A stretch of 64,000 bases of DNA from Adiantum capillus-veneris (lineage: Eukaryota; Streptophyta; Polypodiopsida; Polypodiales; Pteridaceae), in NCBI GenBank assembly GCA_014529385.2, contig CM043971.1, positions 91,041,840-91,105,839 on the forward strand, in the 5' to 3' direction. This document shows, one piece after another, positions 49,497-60,358 of this stretch; positions within the stretch are counted from its first letter, which is position 1, and every line of letters starts with the position of its first letter. The notes beneath the pieces were generated by a model. It was not told where the DNA came from, ran no database searches, and saw only the letters and a program-made list of their open reading frames with translations. The position numbers were made by a program, and so were the translations under genes.

Positions 49497-49759
49497 CAAG
49501 AACCGGACGTCCGATGTCTAGCCACCCATTGACTTCACTAACCATTGACCTTATTCTTTCTGAATAAAATAATAAGGGGTGGGGTCTGGCTCATTCAACA
49601 GTGAGTACTTCACCCATTGACCTTATTCTTTCTGAATAAAAGAATAAGGGGTGGGGTCTGGCTCATTCAACAGTGAGTACTTCACCCACACACAGTCTAT
49701 CACTTTACACTCATTAGAAGTGCACCTGCACTGCACAACTTTTGCACTGGCGTGCTCTT
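49497..49759 (+). mobile_element. LTR X copy 2, right part
   Basis: Continues the LTR interrupted at 45172: AAGAACCGGACGTCCGATG, CCTTATTCTTTCTGAATAAA, ending CGTGCTCTTAACA. It carries a 72-bp tandem duplication (49542-49613 and 49614-49685) that copy 1 lacks. Confidence 0.75.
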
Positions 49760-51160
49760 AACATGAATTCTTTTTGGCATGTTGAAACTGCCATAAATGA
49801 GAACAAAGAAAGGCAAACAAATTTTTTACTGCTTTAGTTTAGCTTATAAATGGGTCCTTCATTATTAATGCACCTCATACTCTTCAACCCTTGGATAGGT
49901 TTGTCATGTGTGGATGTGCAAGCCTCGACATGAGGAGGAGCAACGATAGGCTCACTATCTTGTTCATCTTGTCTCTCTACAGTTTCCTCCTAGCTATGAC
50001 GATCATAGGTTGGCTAACTCCTCTCTCAGAGCATAGTAGGCGTCAAGTCCCATGACTTGCATGTGCATGTGAAATAGTAGTGGAAATCGATGGTGTCCCC
50101 TTTCCGAGAGTGTTGATACAGCCCCCCCGATTGGAGTCTCTTAAACCCTCATGGTTTTCCATGTCCCCATTCCTTGGCAATTTCAACCTATAAGGCTATC
50201 AAGGATATCTCAAGGAGGTTGGAATGGTAAGCCCATCTTTGTAAATCTCCCTTATAAGGTTCATCTATTTTAGACTTGGAGAGGAGTTTGAGGCCGTTTA
50301 TATCTTTTCTTTAACGATTGTAGCCATGGTGGTGCAGTTTTTCATAAAATGGCTTGCATGTCTATTGTAGTTGCGGGCTAATGTTTAGGGCTAATGTTTA
50401 GGATGCTTTCACATGTGGAATTGTATCTAAAATGGTTTTAAATATAGGCTCAAGTGGACCTTATATGTTTCCTTCAATCATGTTTTATGATTTTCAGCAC
50501 TATGGGGGCATTATCAAAGATGACTACAAGGATTCCAATAAGAAATTCAATGGTCTAAAAATTTCAATTGTATAAGTATTCCACTTGTGAGATCTCATAT
50601 TTGTGCCTATAAACTTTTTTGTGAATATCTCTCATAAATCACTTTCTAGAGCATTCCCACATGTAACTGCTTTTCTTGGTTATTTTACCTTTATGCAATG
50701 TTGCACCTTGGACATCCATATCACTCTATAGGTATTTCATGAGCAGTAGATGAATTGTTGAATGTAAAGCACCAGTTCTTTTAGAAATAAATTTGGCAAA
50801 ATAAGCAAAGGACCATTTTCATGGAAGACAAGGTAACTAGACTGAGCAAGGCATCCCATTCATCTTGTTCACATCCCAAAAAGATGCACACAAAGTTGTG
50901 TAGGTCATGGATCGTAAATCCTTGACAAGCACACACTCCATTTCTTGAGTGTTGTTGATAATGGGTACGTACACAAATTCATAAATAAGAAATTAGGATT
51001 GGACATAAATTCCAAGGTACATGAGGGACAGTGAGGATCATCATAGGTGCAATGACACTTATATCAACACACCCTATCTCATGTGGCTATAAAGAAAAGG
51101 CCTTACCATGTTTTGAAAGAATTTCTTTAAAAAAGTTTTTCTTTTCTTGTGTTTTAAACT
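49760..51160. other. Unassigned sequence
   Basis: AT-rich, no long frame. Position next to the Ty3 relic suggests decayed retrotransposon DNA, but no domain can be read. Confidence 0.35.
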
Positions 51161-51162
51161 CC

Positions 51163-52240
51163 TCATATCCAACCTTTAGTGCTTTTAGGATGCCATTGTG
51201 AACTTGTGTCCATTCTTTTTGGATCCCTAAGATTTGGAAAAGCTTGTTCTAGCTTTTTCTTGCCATCTGATGGTAAAGATAAGGCCACTAGTCTTACTTT
51301 ATTTGCCACAGTTTTATACTTGGTCACTACCTGCACTTCTAGTCCTTCATTGACATTAAAATTTTCCTTATTTTCAAAATCCTTAATTACTCCATACATT
51401 TTCATATAGCACACTTCCACAACTCGGCTTCCATCTTGCATGATAGAATCCCTTGTAGCTTCAAGCTCATGCATAGTAACTACATAGGAGACCTGCTCGA
51501 AGAAACCTAAAATACATTCATTATGTTCTACAAAATTATTTTTCCTCATCTCTTTTTGTACATTATATACATGTTCTCTTTATATCTTCAAGCTTCATGA
51601 AACATACCAATGTAGGCTCAATTAACCCTTCAAAACATGTTGAAAAGCTTCTTTCCCAATTGGGTCACATGAGAACCTCTTTATTTCTATACCATTGCCA
51701 TCCTACTTTACAATGGTACATGTCAGAACCCCTTATATCCGTGTAGTTTTTGAACTCTTTCTTTGCCTTTGGTAGAGGATACTCTTGAGAAGACTATCAC
51801 AATTTCTCTCATGATTCATGCAAAGAAAAAAAACTGATAGCTCTCTCTCCATCCCTACTCTTTATCCTCATGTAGTAGAACCATCATTTGATATCTTTTT
51901 CTCCATGCTAATGGCTGCCCAACAATAAGAGGATAATTAGGTATTTCCTTCATGAAAATGTTTTGCTCACCTTTGACATTACCAATGGTCCTTCACATTT
52001 GGACAAGCCCCATATAGGTCTCCTCATGAGTTGTTGACAGCTCTAATCATTCAACCATGATTTGTGTCTATCAACCACTTGCCCCTCATATAAAGACCCT
52101 TTGACACAAGATTGATTTTAGAGCCATAAATTATGAATGTAACATATGGCTCCTCAAGGTCGCGCACTCTGCCTCTTTCGACTCTGCCTTTAAACTTTGT
52201 TTTGTATTCTTCTTTTATAATAGTATCTCTCATTTTTCTT
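51163..52240 (-). pseudogene. Ty3-type protease and linker relic
   Basis: On the minus strand YGSKINLVSKGLYMRGKWLI then DTNHG (about 52130-52055) matches the aspartic protease of a plant Ty3 group, where DxGSEIN and GKWPID are usual. The catalytic Asp position appears to read Tyr. Further downstream KYKTVANKVRLVALSLPSDG (about 51310) resembles the stretch before RT. No RT is left. Confidence 0.55.
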
Positions 52241-52343
52241 GGAGTTTAGGAACTATATCTTAAGGAATAATTCAATCTTTTTACTATCCAATGTACATCT
52301 TTTTGTTCCTAAAATTTGAGCATAATGTTTCACAATCTCTGTC

Positions 52344-52650
52344 ATGCCTAAGGTAGGAATGAGCAAGCCAAGGGCCAGGATGCAAATGCGGTATAGGGGG
52401 CCTATATTTAGCAAGGCCAAGGGCCTATATATGGCATGGTTAGGTTGTAAAGAGCATGGGTCAGTTCCCCATCTCTCACATTGGTATCAAATCTCAGGGG
52501 TTCTCTCTATCTCTCACCTTGAGGAAGGAGGGGAGAATGACGGATTGAGAAGGGCATGGAGGTTATACGAGGAGGGCTTCGTTGCTTTCTCTGAGAGAGC
52601 ATGAACCTGCTAGATGGCAAAGAAGGTAGCCGAGAACAAACAAAGAGATG
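52344..52650 (+). mobile_element. Family Y LTR-leader unit, copy 1 (plus)
   Basis: GGGCCTATATATGGCATGG, then a Gly-codon-rich spacer and TTGGTATCAAATCTCAGGGG, a primer-binding-site-like sequence, then a short CT run. Related to the minus-strand units at 59970, 60204 and 63391. Confidence 0.55.
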
Positions 52651-52849
52651 GGGCTACGGGATAGGTCGCTTACCTGGAGGATGAGCCATGACAAACCTGC
52701 ACAGAATCAAGCAAAACTGGCACGATAGATTCGTGCTGCCATGGAGAAGCGTTTTTGTTTTTGTAGGCAACATCGACAAAGCCTACAGAGGATGCCTATT
52801 TGGATTGTCTCTCTTGCTGAGTTCATTGCCATAATCACTGGTTATAGCA

Positions 52850-54411
52850 AGTGTAGCATTTAATGCATTATTAACTTGTGTGTAGCGTATACTGATAACA
52901 TAGTGAGCATTCCATTAAGGATAAGTTCCTAATGAGCATAGAAAAAGTACTTCATTGGAGAAAGCAACATAGCAATTTACACCTAGCTAGTTTGGCATAT
53001 AGAAAATACTTGAAAAGAGAGAGAAATAGAACAATTGACAACAATTGAGGACCGGATTTACATGGAGCCGGTCCCCCCTCCAAAAAGGCTTTGTGTTATA
53101 GCTTCTCCCATCAAAGGAGACTTTTGGACAATACAATCTTTGTGTTCCTTGACAAAACTCGTTGGTGCAATGAAGATGGAAGCTTCATGCACCAAATTAT
53201 GCTTGAAAACACACACCTAATGTCCCTAGCCTCAGTCCCAAGACCCCACACACCTTCAAAAATGGTGAGAGCTAGCAGGAAATGAGGAAAGATTGAGAGA
53301 AAGAAGGTGTATCTTACAAAAAAGAAGTATTCTCCTCACATAACCATTCTAATAGCATAGATTAGCTTAGTAATTAGCATGGTAGAGGATATGAACATGC
53401 CATTGAAGCTTGGCTCTTGGTTGGATTTGCATTCCATAGCCAAGAGTTGTTGGTGTAGGCCTCTACTTCTCAATGCTTCGAGAAGGAGATGGAGTTCTTC
53501 CTCAACACATAAGTTGTATGTGTGTGTGTAGCAAAGTGTGTGAGACTAAAAATGCCAACTCTCTCTCTACTTGGTCGACCCCTCCTCCAAATTGCTCTTG
53601 TTGGTTTCTCATTGGCTCCTGCAAAGCTTAGCCAATAACAATTAAGAAGCATAATTGATAGCCTTGTGACATGTGTCCCCCTCTCCCCTTTTATGAGAGC
53701 TTTAAGTAATTAAATAATTTATTTAGACTCTCATTGGACCTTTTAGTCTTATGGCCAATAGGAATCAGGGAAGCCATTGGGATGCCGTGGATGCTCATTG
53801 GACCCCTTGGTAGACTCTGTCCAATAGTCTTCTAGGGAGCTTAATTTCTATTGGTTCTTTTATCAAGTATTTTTAAATTGATTAGACTAATTTTACTCTA
53901 GCCTAATTCTCATTGGTCCACCTCTATGGCCATCCAATAGGATTTGAGGGGAGATTGGGGGCAATTGGGCTAGGAGCTTGCCATGTGTCCATTCTTCCCT
54001 TCGGGGAGAGCTTGGGAGTGTGTGTGTGTGTGTGTTTCTCTCTCATCCCCGATCATTAGGGCTCGCCCCCTCCTTCCTAGGGATGTGGGAAGACTTTTTA
54101 GTCTTCCCATAACCATCCATTTTTCCCCACTTTGGCCATTGGACAATTGAACTAAATTTAGGAACTTTAGCCTATGGAAGTCTTAATGGAGTTGAACCTT
54201 AGGTCTTTTAAGCCCCATTAAAGCACATTGCTCTTTTGCAGAGTGTCCCCCTTTTGATCCCTATTTTCCCTCCGTTGGATCCTTGCAGAGACTGTTCTGG
54301 CAGCCTTACCAATATTCTAGCTTTTACTCCCCTGGTACTTCCCCATATTAAATGATCAGTTTAACATGAGAAAATAATTTGGGAGAATTAGATACTGAGT
54401 TTTATGACAGC
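52850..54411 (-). mobile_element. Large LTR-like repeat Z, copy 1
   Basis: On the minus strand it starts TGTCATAAAACTCAGTATC at 54411. It shares blocks with 57260-59067: GGATTTGCATTCCATAGCCA, AGAAGGAGATGGAGTTCTT, GTTTAACATGAG-type text, and at the far end GAGGACCGGATTTACATGGA, part of a hairpin. The left boundary is uncertain. No protein coding. Confidence 0.6.
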
Positions 54412-54580
54412 AAGGGACCTTGAGTTCAGGGTCGTTACCGTTTAAAAAAGAATTTTGTGGACTTTTGTTGAGGGTGTTTCTCACCCCCTTGCTTACACGT
54501 GATCAATCATGGAAATGCCATGGATAGCATTGCGGAGCTGCAGAGACACACAACTCTAACACAACATAGACACCTACCTC

Positions 54581-54853
54581 ATGCTCAAAGAAGGCATGCA
54601 CAAGGGCTGTGAGCTCCTAACATTCCAAGGTATTCAAGGCAAAAAAAAATTGGCTTTTAAAGCAAGGTTTCTTAAACAATTGACGGATGTATTGGCCATG
54701 CACAACACTGTCAAGCAAACCCACTTTAGGGTGAGAAGTGGCCAAGATTTTGAAGTTCAAGAAGAAGGTGCTAGCCTAAACTACCATATAGCAAGACGAA
54801 GCATACTTGGTGGCTTCATGACCACTAAGAACAAGGGATTTTTTGAATCTTAA
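54581..54853 (+). CDS. Hypothetical 90-residue ORF
   Basis: MLKEGMHKGCELLTFQGIQG then a Lys-rich middle (KKKLAFKARFLKQL) and a tail ending ILGGFMTTKNKGFFES. It is a complete frame with ATG and stop and an ordinary amino-acid mix, unlike the simple-repeat frames nearby. I recognise no domain. It could be a captured gene fragment or chance. There is no promoter or splice evidence. Confidence 0.2.
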   Translation: MLKEGMHKGCELLTFQGIQGKKKLAFKARFLKQLTDVLAMHNTVKQTHFRVRSGQDFEVQEEGASLNYHIARRSILGGFMTTKNKGFFES

Positions 54854-55429
54854 AGAGTTACAAGATCTTCAAGTGGGGTTGGCTATGAGCTGAGGCAACC
54901 GCTCAGACTTTGATGAAAGGCCGCTAAGAAAGGTAATGTTGAATTATGTTTACCGTTTATACTTTTTGAATTTTACAAAACTTTTCAAACACGACAAGCA
55001 TACACAAATTTGATGATGCAACGACAAGGCTTGTTGCTAAGCATGCATGCAAAACCTGTTGTTAGGCTTGCTGAAGAGTGAGCAATGTTCGGCATGGCCG
55101 GCCATTTCATGATGTAGTCAGCTATTGACCATGTGCATGATTGTACATGGTGTAGCAAGGCTTCTACCCATGTGGGGCATCTTGCATAGCCAAACCGCAC
55201 CAAGTGCTGCTACAAATTTCAATTCCAAGGGAAATGATTCAAGCAAGTCGATAAGCAAGTTAAATTTACAGTTTACAATTTTGAACTTATTAAATCTTGT
55301 AGAATTTTCTACAAAGCCAACTTGGCAAGCAAAAGTTGCTTCGTTCAAGAAGCTTTTGGCACTAAGAGGAAGTTTGATAGCTAAGTTTTGTGAGCTATCT
55401 CCTTTCAACATTTGTGATTCTCAACACGA

Positions 55430-55700
55430 AGTACAATTCGACACGACTTGCTCCACGTTCTCTATAGAAACTAATCCAAGCAACAATCTTAGCGTCGGCA
55501 TTTTGACCAGTGGAGAAAATATTTTGTCAAAATCGATGCCATACTCTTTCTTGAATCCCTTAGCTACAACCACGCTTTGTATTTTTCAACATTAGATGAA
55601 AACTTCCGTTTGTAGACCCATTTACAAGGCAATGCTTTCTTACCTTCTGACAATGGATCAAAATCCCAAGTTTTTGTTCTATTCTATGTTAGACAAATCA
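55430..55700 (-). pseudogene. Copia RT fragment
   Basis: On the minus strand TWDFDPLSEGKKALPCKWVY, then in another frame VAKGFKKEYGIDFDKIFSPL and VKMPTLRLLLGL: the N-terminal part of Copia RT. A different subfamily from the other copies here. Confidence 0.7.
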
Positions 55701-55786
55701 CTTTTTGTCACAAGTTTCCACTGAGTCTTATCCTTGGCTAGCATGGTCTCTTTGTGGCAACAAGGCTCACCACTATCTATCGATGT

Positions 55787-55990
55787 GTAAACATATTTAG
55801 GACTTCCGGGGCACATTTTTCCCTCTCTAGGAGGTTTTTTGTCCCCTATCTTGTATAACCCTTCACTCTAGGGCAAGCCACATCTTTCTAATATCACCCT
55901 CAATAATACTAGTTCCAATGTTGTGTGCTCTTGAGCTTCTCCTTTATCTTCTCCTTCTTTGTGTGCTTTCTTGTAGCCATATTTCCAATA
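55787..55990 (+). mobile_element. Diverged solo LTR related to Copia II
   Basis: TGTGTAAACATATTTAGGAC, GGAGGTTTTTTGTCCCC, CACTCTAGGGC, GTGTGCTCTTGAGCTTCTCC and ATTTCCAATA follow the Copia II LTR block by block, with about 204 bp total. It is the oldest-looking copy. Confidence 0.7.
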
Positions 55991-57250
55991 GTATAGGGAC
56001 AATTGTGCCTATAAATGATGGATTATTTCATCGTGAGCACAATACCATTTAAAATCCTTGTTCTATCATTCTACATTGAAGGGGAGATAGTCTTCAATGT
56101 GAAAAGATACAAAATACTCAACTTTTAAAGAAGTTTTTTAATTGACAAGGGGTATTTTGGGAATTTTGGAAAAAGTTTAAGCACATTTAGGGAATCTTTT
56201 TTAATATGAGGAGCATTTTGGGAATTTGGAATTTGAAAGGTATTTTTGGAATTTCAAAATTTGAAGAATATTTGGGAATTTCCACAACATCAAGGGAATT
56301 CTGATGATTTCCCTTTAACAAAAGATCCTTTTTGAATGTGAGGAGTGTTACACTATAGTACACAAGAGATAAGAGATTAGAATTACACCATGCACACCTT
56401 TGATACCCACTATGAAACCCTTTGCCATTGATTGTGTAATGAATGGTTAAGTATTTGAAATGGGATTTGTGTCAAATATCACTCTCTTATTTATTAAGAA
56501 GCAACAAAGAGGATGTGGAAGGCACTTGTACTGAAAGTAAAATCACAAAGGAGGTGATGTAAGTAGAAAAATAGACACAATTATTAAAGTATTTATGATC
56601 TTGGATTTTTATATAAGCCTCATGTACGATATCAAGATCAAGAAGGATCCATGTTGCACTTGTACTGACTTTGTAGAGGACAAATAGCAAGGAAAACTTT
56701 ATCTTACATGTAACAATTATATTGATTTTTTTAATCTTCTTGGATTGAGAAAAAAAGAGCATACATTCATCCACCAAGTTGTGGTCCATCAAGGGGAGCT
56801 TCAGAAGGCCTTAAGCCAATATCAAAGATACCCTTGTATGAGCCTGCATGCCCGCATGGCTTGGTTCATACTGACCTCTAAGAAATAATGAGGTAGACAT
56901 GTTGCAAAGTTTTCCCAAGATCATATGCTAACAACATATTCCATAATTTGAAATCTTGTATGCAATTTGCCCTATATTGAAGCCTTGCTTCACATGGATA
57001 TATGAAAAAGGTATGGAGCTCGTGCTCATAGCCAATAGCTTCTCGCAAACACATGTCAATGCAAAAGAAAATTGACCTTGTTGAGCTTTCAAAAAGAATC
57101 GGCCTTGCCGAAGTTGAAGTCTTGTGATGGAAATGGCCTATGTACTTTGAGGATAGCGAAATCAAGAGAATTAGAGAGAACATTTTTGTGAGACTACTTT
57201 GAGAACATAGAGCAACATAATCATAGTGCTTAATTGATGGTAGAAACCTA
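55991..57250. other. Unassigned AT-rich sequence
   Basis: A GGGAATTT-rich stretch at 56150-56290 (about six loosely spaced GGAATTT words) and no recognisable gene. Confidence 0.35.
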
Positions 57251-57259
57251 ATCATAGAA

Positions 57260-59067
57260 CTTAATTAACTTGGCATCAACAATACTTTTGCAAGAGAGAG
57301 AGTTTAGAGAACTTGACAACAATTGAGGACCGGATTTATGTGGAGCCGGTCCCCCCTCCAATAGACATTTGTATTATAGATTCTCCCATCAAGAGAGACT
57401 TGGTACAATACAATCCTTGTGTTCCTTGTGACCTAGGTGATACAATGAAGATGGAAAGCTTCATGCATCATGAGCATAACATAGAGTTTGCAAAAAGCAT
57501 TAACTATCCCAAGGCCTCAAACACCTTCAAAGGTGGAGAGAGCTAGCAGGGAACTTAATTGATGGTATCAACATAATCATAGTACTTAATTGATGGTAGC
57601 AACATAATCATAGTACTTAACTAACTTGGCATCAACAATACTTTTGCAAGAGAGAGAGTTTAGAGAACTTGATAACAATTCATGATCATATTTATGTGGA
57701 TCCGGTCCCCCCTCCAATAGACGTTTGTATTATAGATTCTCCCATCAAGAGAGACTTGGTACAATACAATCTTTGTGTTCCTTGTGACCTAGCTGATACA
57801 ATGAAGATGGAAATCTTCATGCATCATGAGCATAACATAGAGCTTGCAAAAAGCATTAACTATCCCAAGGCCTCAAACACCTTCAAAGGTGGAGAGAGCT
57901 AGTGGGGAATGAGGGTAGGGAAGAGGAAGAAGAAACATTCATAGGAGAAAGAAATAGTTCCTCACTTATCATCACTCTTCTTGCTAGAATACATGATAGC
58001 ATATTAATGAAGATGGAGAAGATGGAAAGCTTAAGCATTGAAGCATGGATCTTGGTTGGATTTGCATTCCATAGCCAAGAGTGTTGGTGTAGGCTCTCAA
58101 CTTTTCTACTTGCTTGGAGAAGGAGATGGAGTTCTTGCACTTCACCAAGTGAAGAGTGAGAGAAAATGAGAGAGAGTGTGAGGGAGTATACCCCCAATCA
58201 CACCCCTTGCTAGCTTTGGTCGACCCCCCCTTGTAGCTCATGCTTGAAGCTTATTGAACCCCTCCACGCCTAGCCAATTACATGCAAGAGGCATATTAAG
58301 AAACAAGAGTAGGTTTTGGACAAGTGTCCTTCTTCCCCCTTTGAGGGAGAGAGGCTTGATAATTGTTTAGATAATTATTTAATTAGTCTAAATGCTCATT
58401 GGACCCCTTTTAAGCCTATTTAATAGGATTCAAGCACACCTTGAGGGCAACATGGGTACGGGCTTGACATTTGTCCTTACTGCCTCTTGAGGCTTGGGCT
58501 TACTTTGTGTGTGTGTGTGTGTGTGTGTGTGTTCTCTCTCATCCCCCTACCTTTAGGGCTCGCCCCCTCCTTTGTAGGGATGTTGTTGACTTTTGGAACA
58601 CAAGCACCTTAGTCAGCAAGAACGACAAAGCATCTAAAGCTTGGGTAGTATTCCTACAAGCACCTCAAGCTCCCTAGTCGGCAAGCACGACAAGCACCTC
58701 AAGCATCTTAGTCAGCAAGCATGACAACACCTCAAGCATCTTAGTCAGGAAGCACGACAAGCACCTCAAGCTTGGGCAGGGTTCCCACCTCAAGATCAGC
58801 CGTAGCTTACCTAAGGTCAAAGGACTTTCAACACTAACCATTGGAGGTCTTCAATGAAGCTAACCCTAAGGTCTTTAAGCTCCATTGGCTAGCCTTGCTC
58901 TTTGATAGACCATCTCTCATTTGGACCCCTTTACCATCCTGTGTTGAGATAGATATGTTAGGCATATGTCTATATTATAACCCTTTTTCTCGTTTATTCT
59001 CCCACATTAAATGATCAATTTAATATGAGAAAATCATTTGGGTTGATTAGATATTAGATTTTATGAC
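57260..59067 (-). mobile_element. Large LTR-like repeat Z, copy 2, with internal 356-bp duplication
   Basis: Same family as 52850-54411; minus-strand start TGTCATAAAATCTAATATC at 59067. The block holding the GGACCGG/CCGGTCC hairpin (57327-57352) is repeated 356 bp later (57683), where the hairpin has decayed. The short frames over these blocks (starting 57313 and 57669) look like repeat translations. A (GT)13 run is at 58506-58532. Confidence 0.62.
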
Positions 59068-59970
<903 letters not shown>

Positions 59971-60107
59971 TGATGCACCATGCTTTGCTACCCTTCTCCC
60001 CTCTCCCCTGAGCTCTAATACCAATCTAAGGTAGAGGGGACTTGAACATGCAACTCACCACCCAACCATGACCTATATAGGCCCTTCTCCACACTAGCAA
60101 TAGGACC
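59971..60107 (-). mobile_element. Family Y LTR-leader unit, copy 2
   Basis: On the minus strand: CCTATATAGG, TGGTTGGGTGGTGAGTTGCA, then TTGGTATTAGAGCTC (primer-site-like) and a GA/CT-rich leader. Confidence 0.55.
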
Positions 60108-60171
<64 letters not shown>

Positions 60172-60203
60172 GTATGGGTGGGGAGGGGGGGGGGGGGGGG
60201 GGG
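60108..60203 (+). repeat. Compound (CT)n(TA)n(TGTA)n and poly-G repeat
   Basis: CT 60108-60125, TA 60126-60160, TGTA 60160-60176, then G-rich to 60203. Four repeat types are joined without spacer. Confidence 0.95.
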
Positions 60204-60358
60204 AAAGACAAGCATGCACCATGCCAATCCCTCCATGCCCTTCTCCCCTCTCTCATGAGCTCTAATACCAATCTAAGACAAAGGGGACTCGAACATGCAA
60301 CTCACCACCCAACCATGCCTTATATAGGCCCTTGGCCATGCTAACAATAGGACTCCCT
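60204..60358 (-). mobile_element. Family Y LTR-leader unit, copy 3
   Basis: On the minus strand GGGCCTATATAAGGCATGG, GGTTGGGTGGTGAGTTGCAT, TTGGTATTAGAGCTCATGAG. The TATATAA lies about 80 bp before the primer-site-like sequence, short for an LTR. Confidence 0.58.

Noticed and set aside
57313-57902. Two near-identical 77-residue frames starting MTTIEDRIY or MITIHDHIY
   Set aside because: They translate the duplicated 356-bp DNA block of repeat Z; DNA similarity extends well outside the frames, so there is no evidence of protein selection.
60250-60330. tRNA-like B box (GTTCGAGTCCCC on the minus strand) in family Y units
   Set aside because: A possible A box is too close upstream, no cloverleaf can be drawn, and the primer-site-like sequence next to it fits an LTR leader better than a tRNA or SINE.
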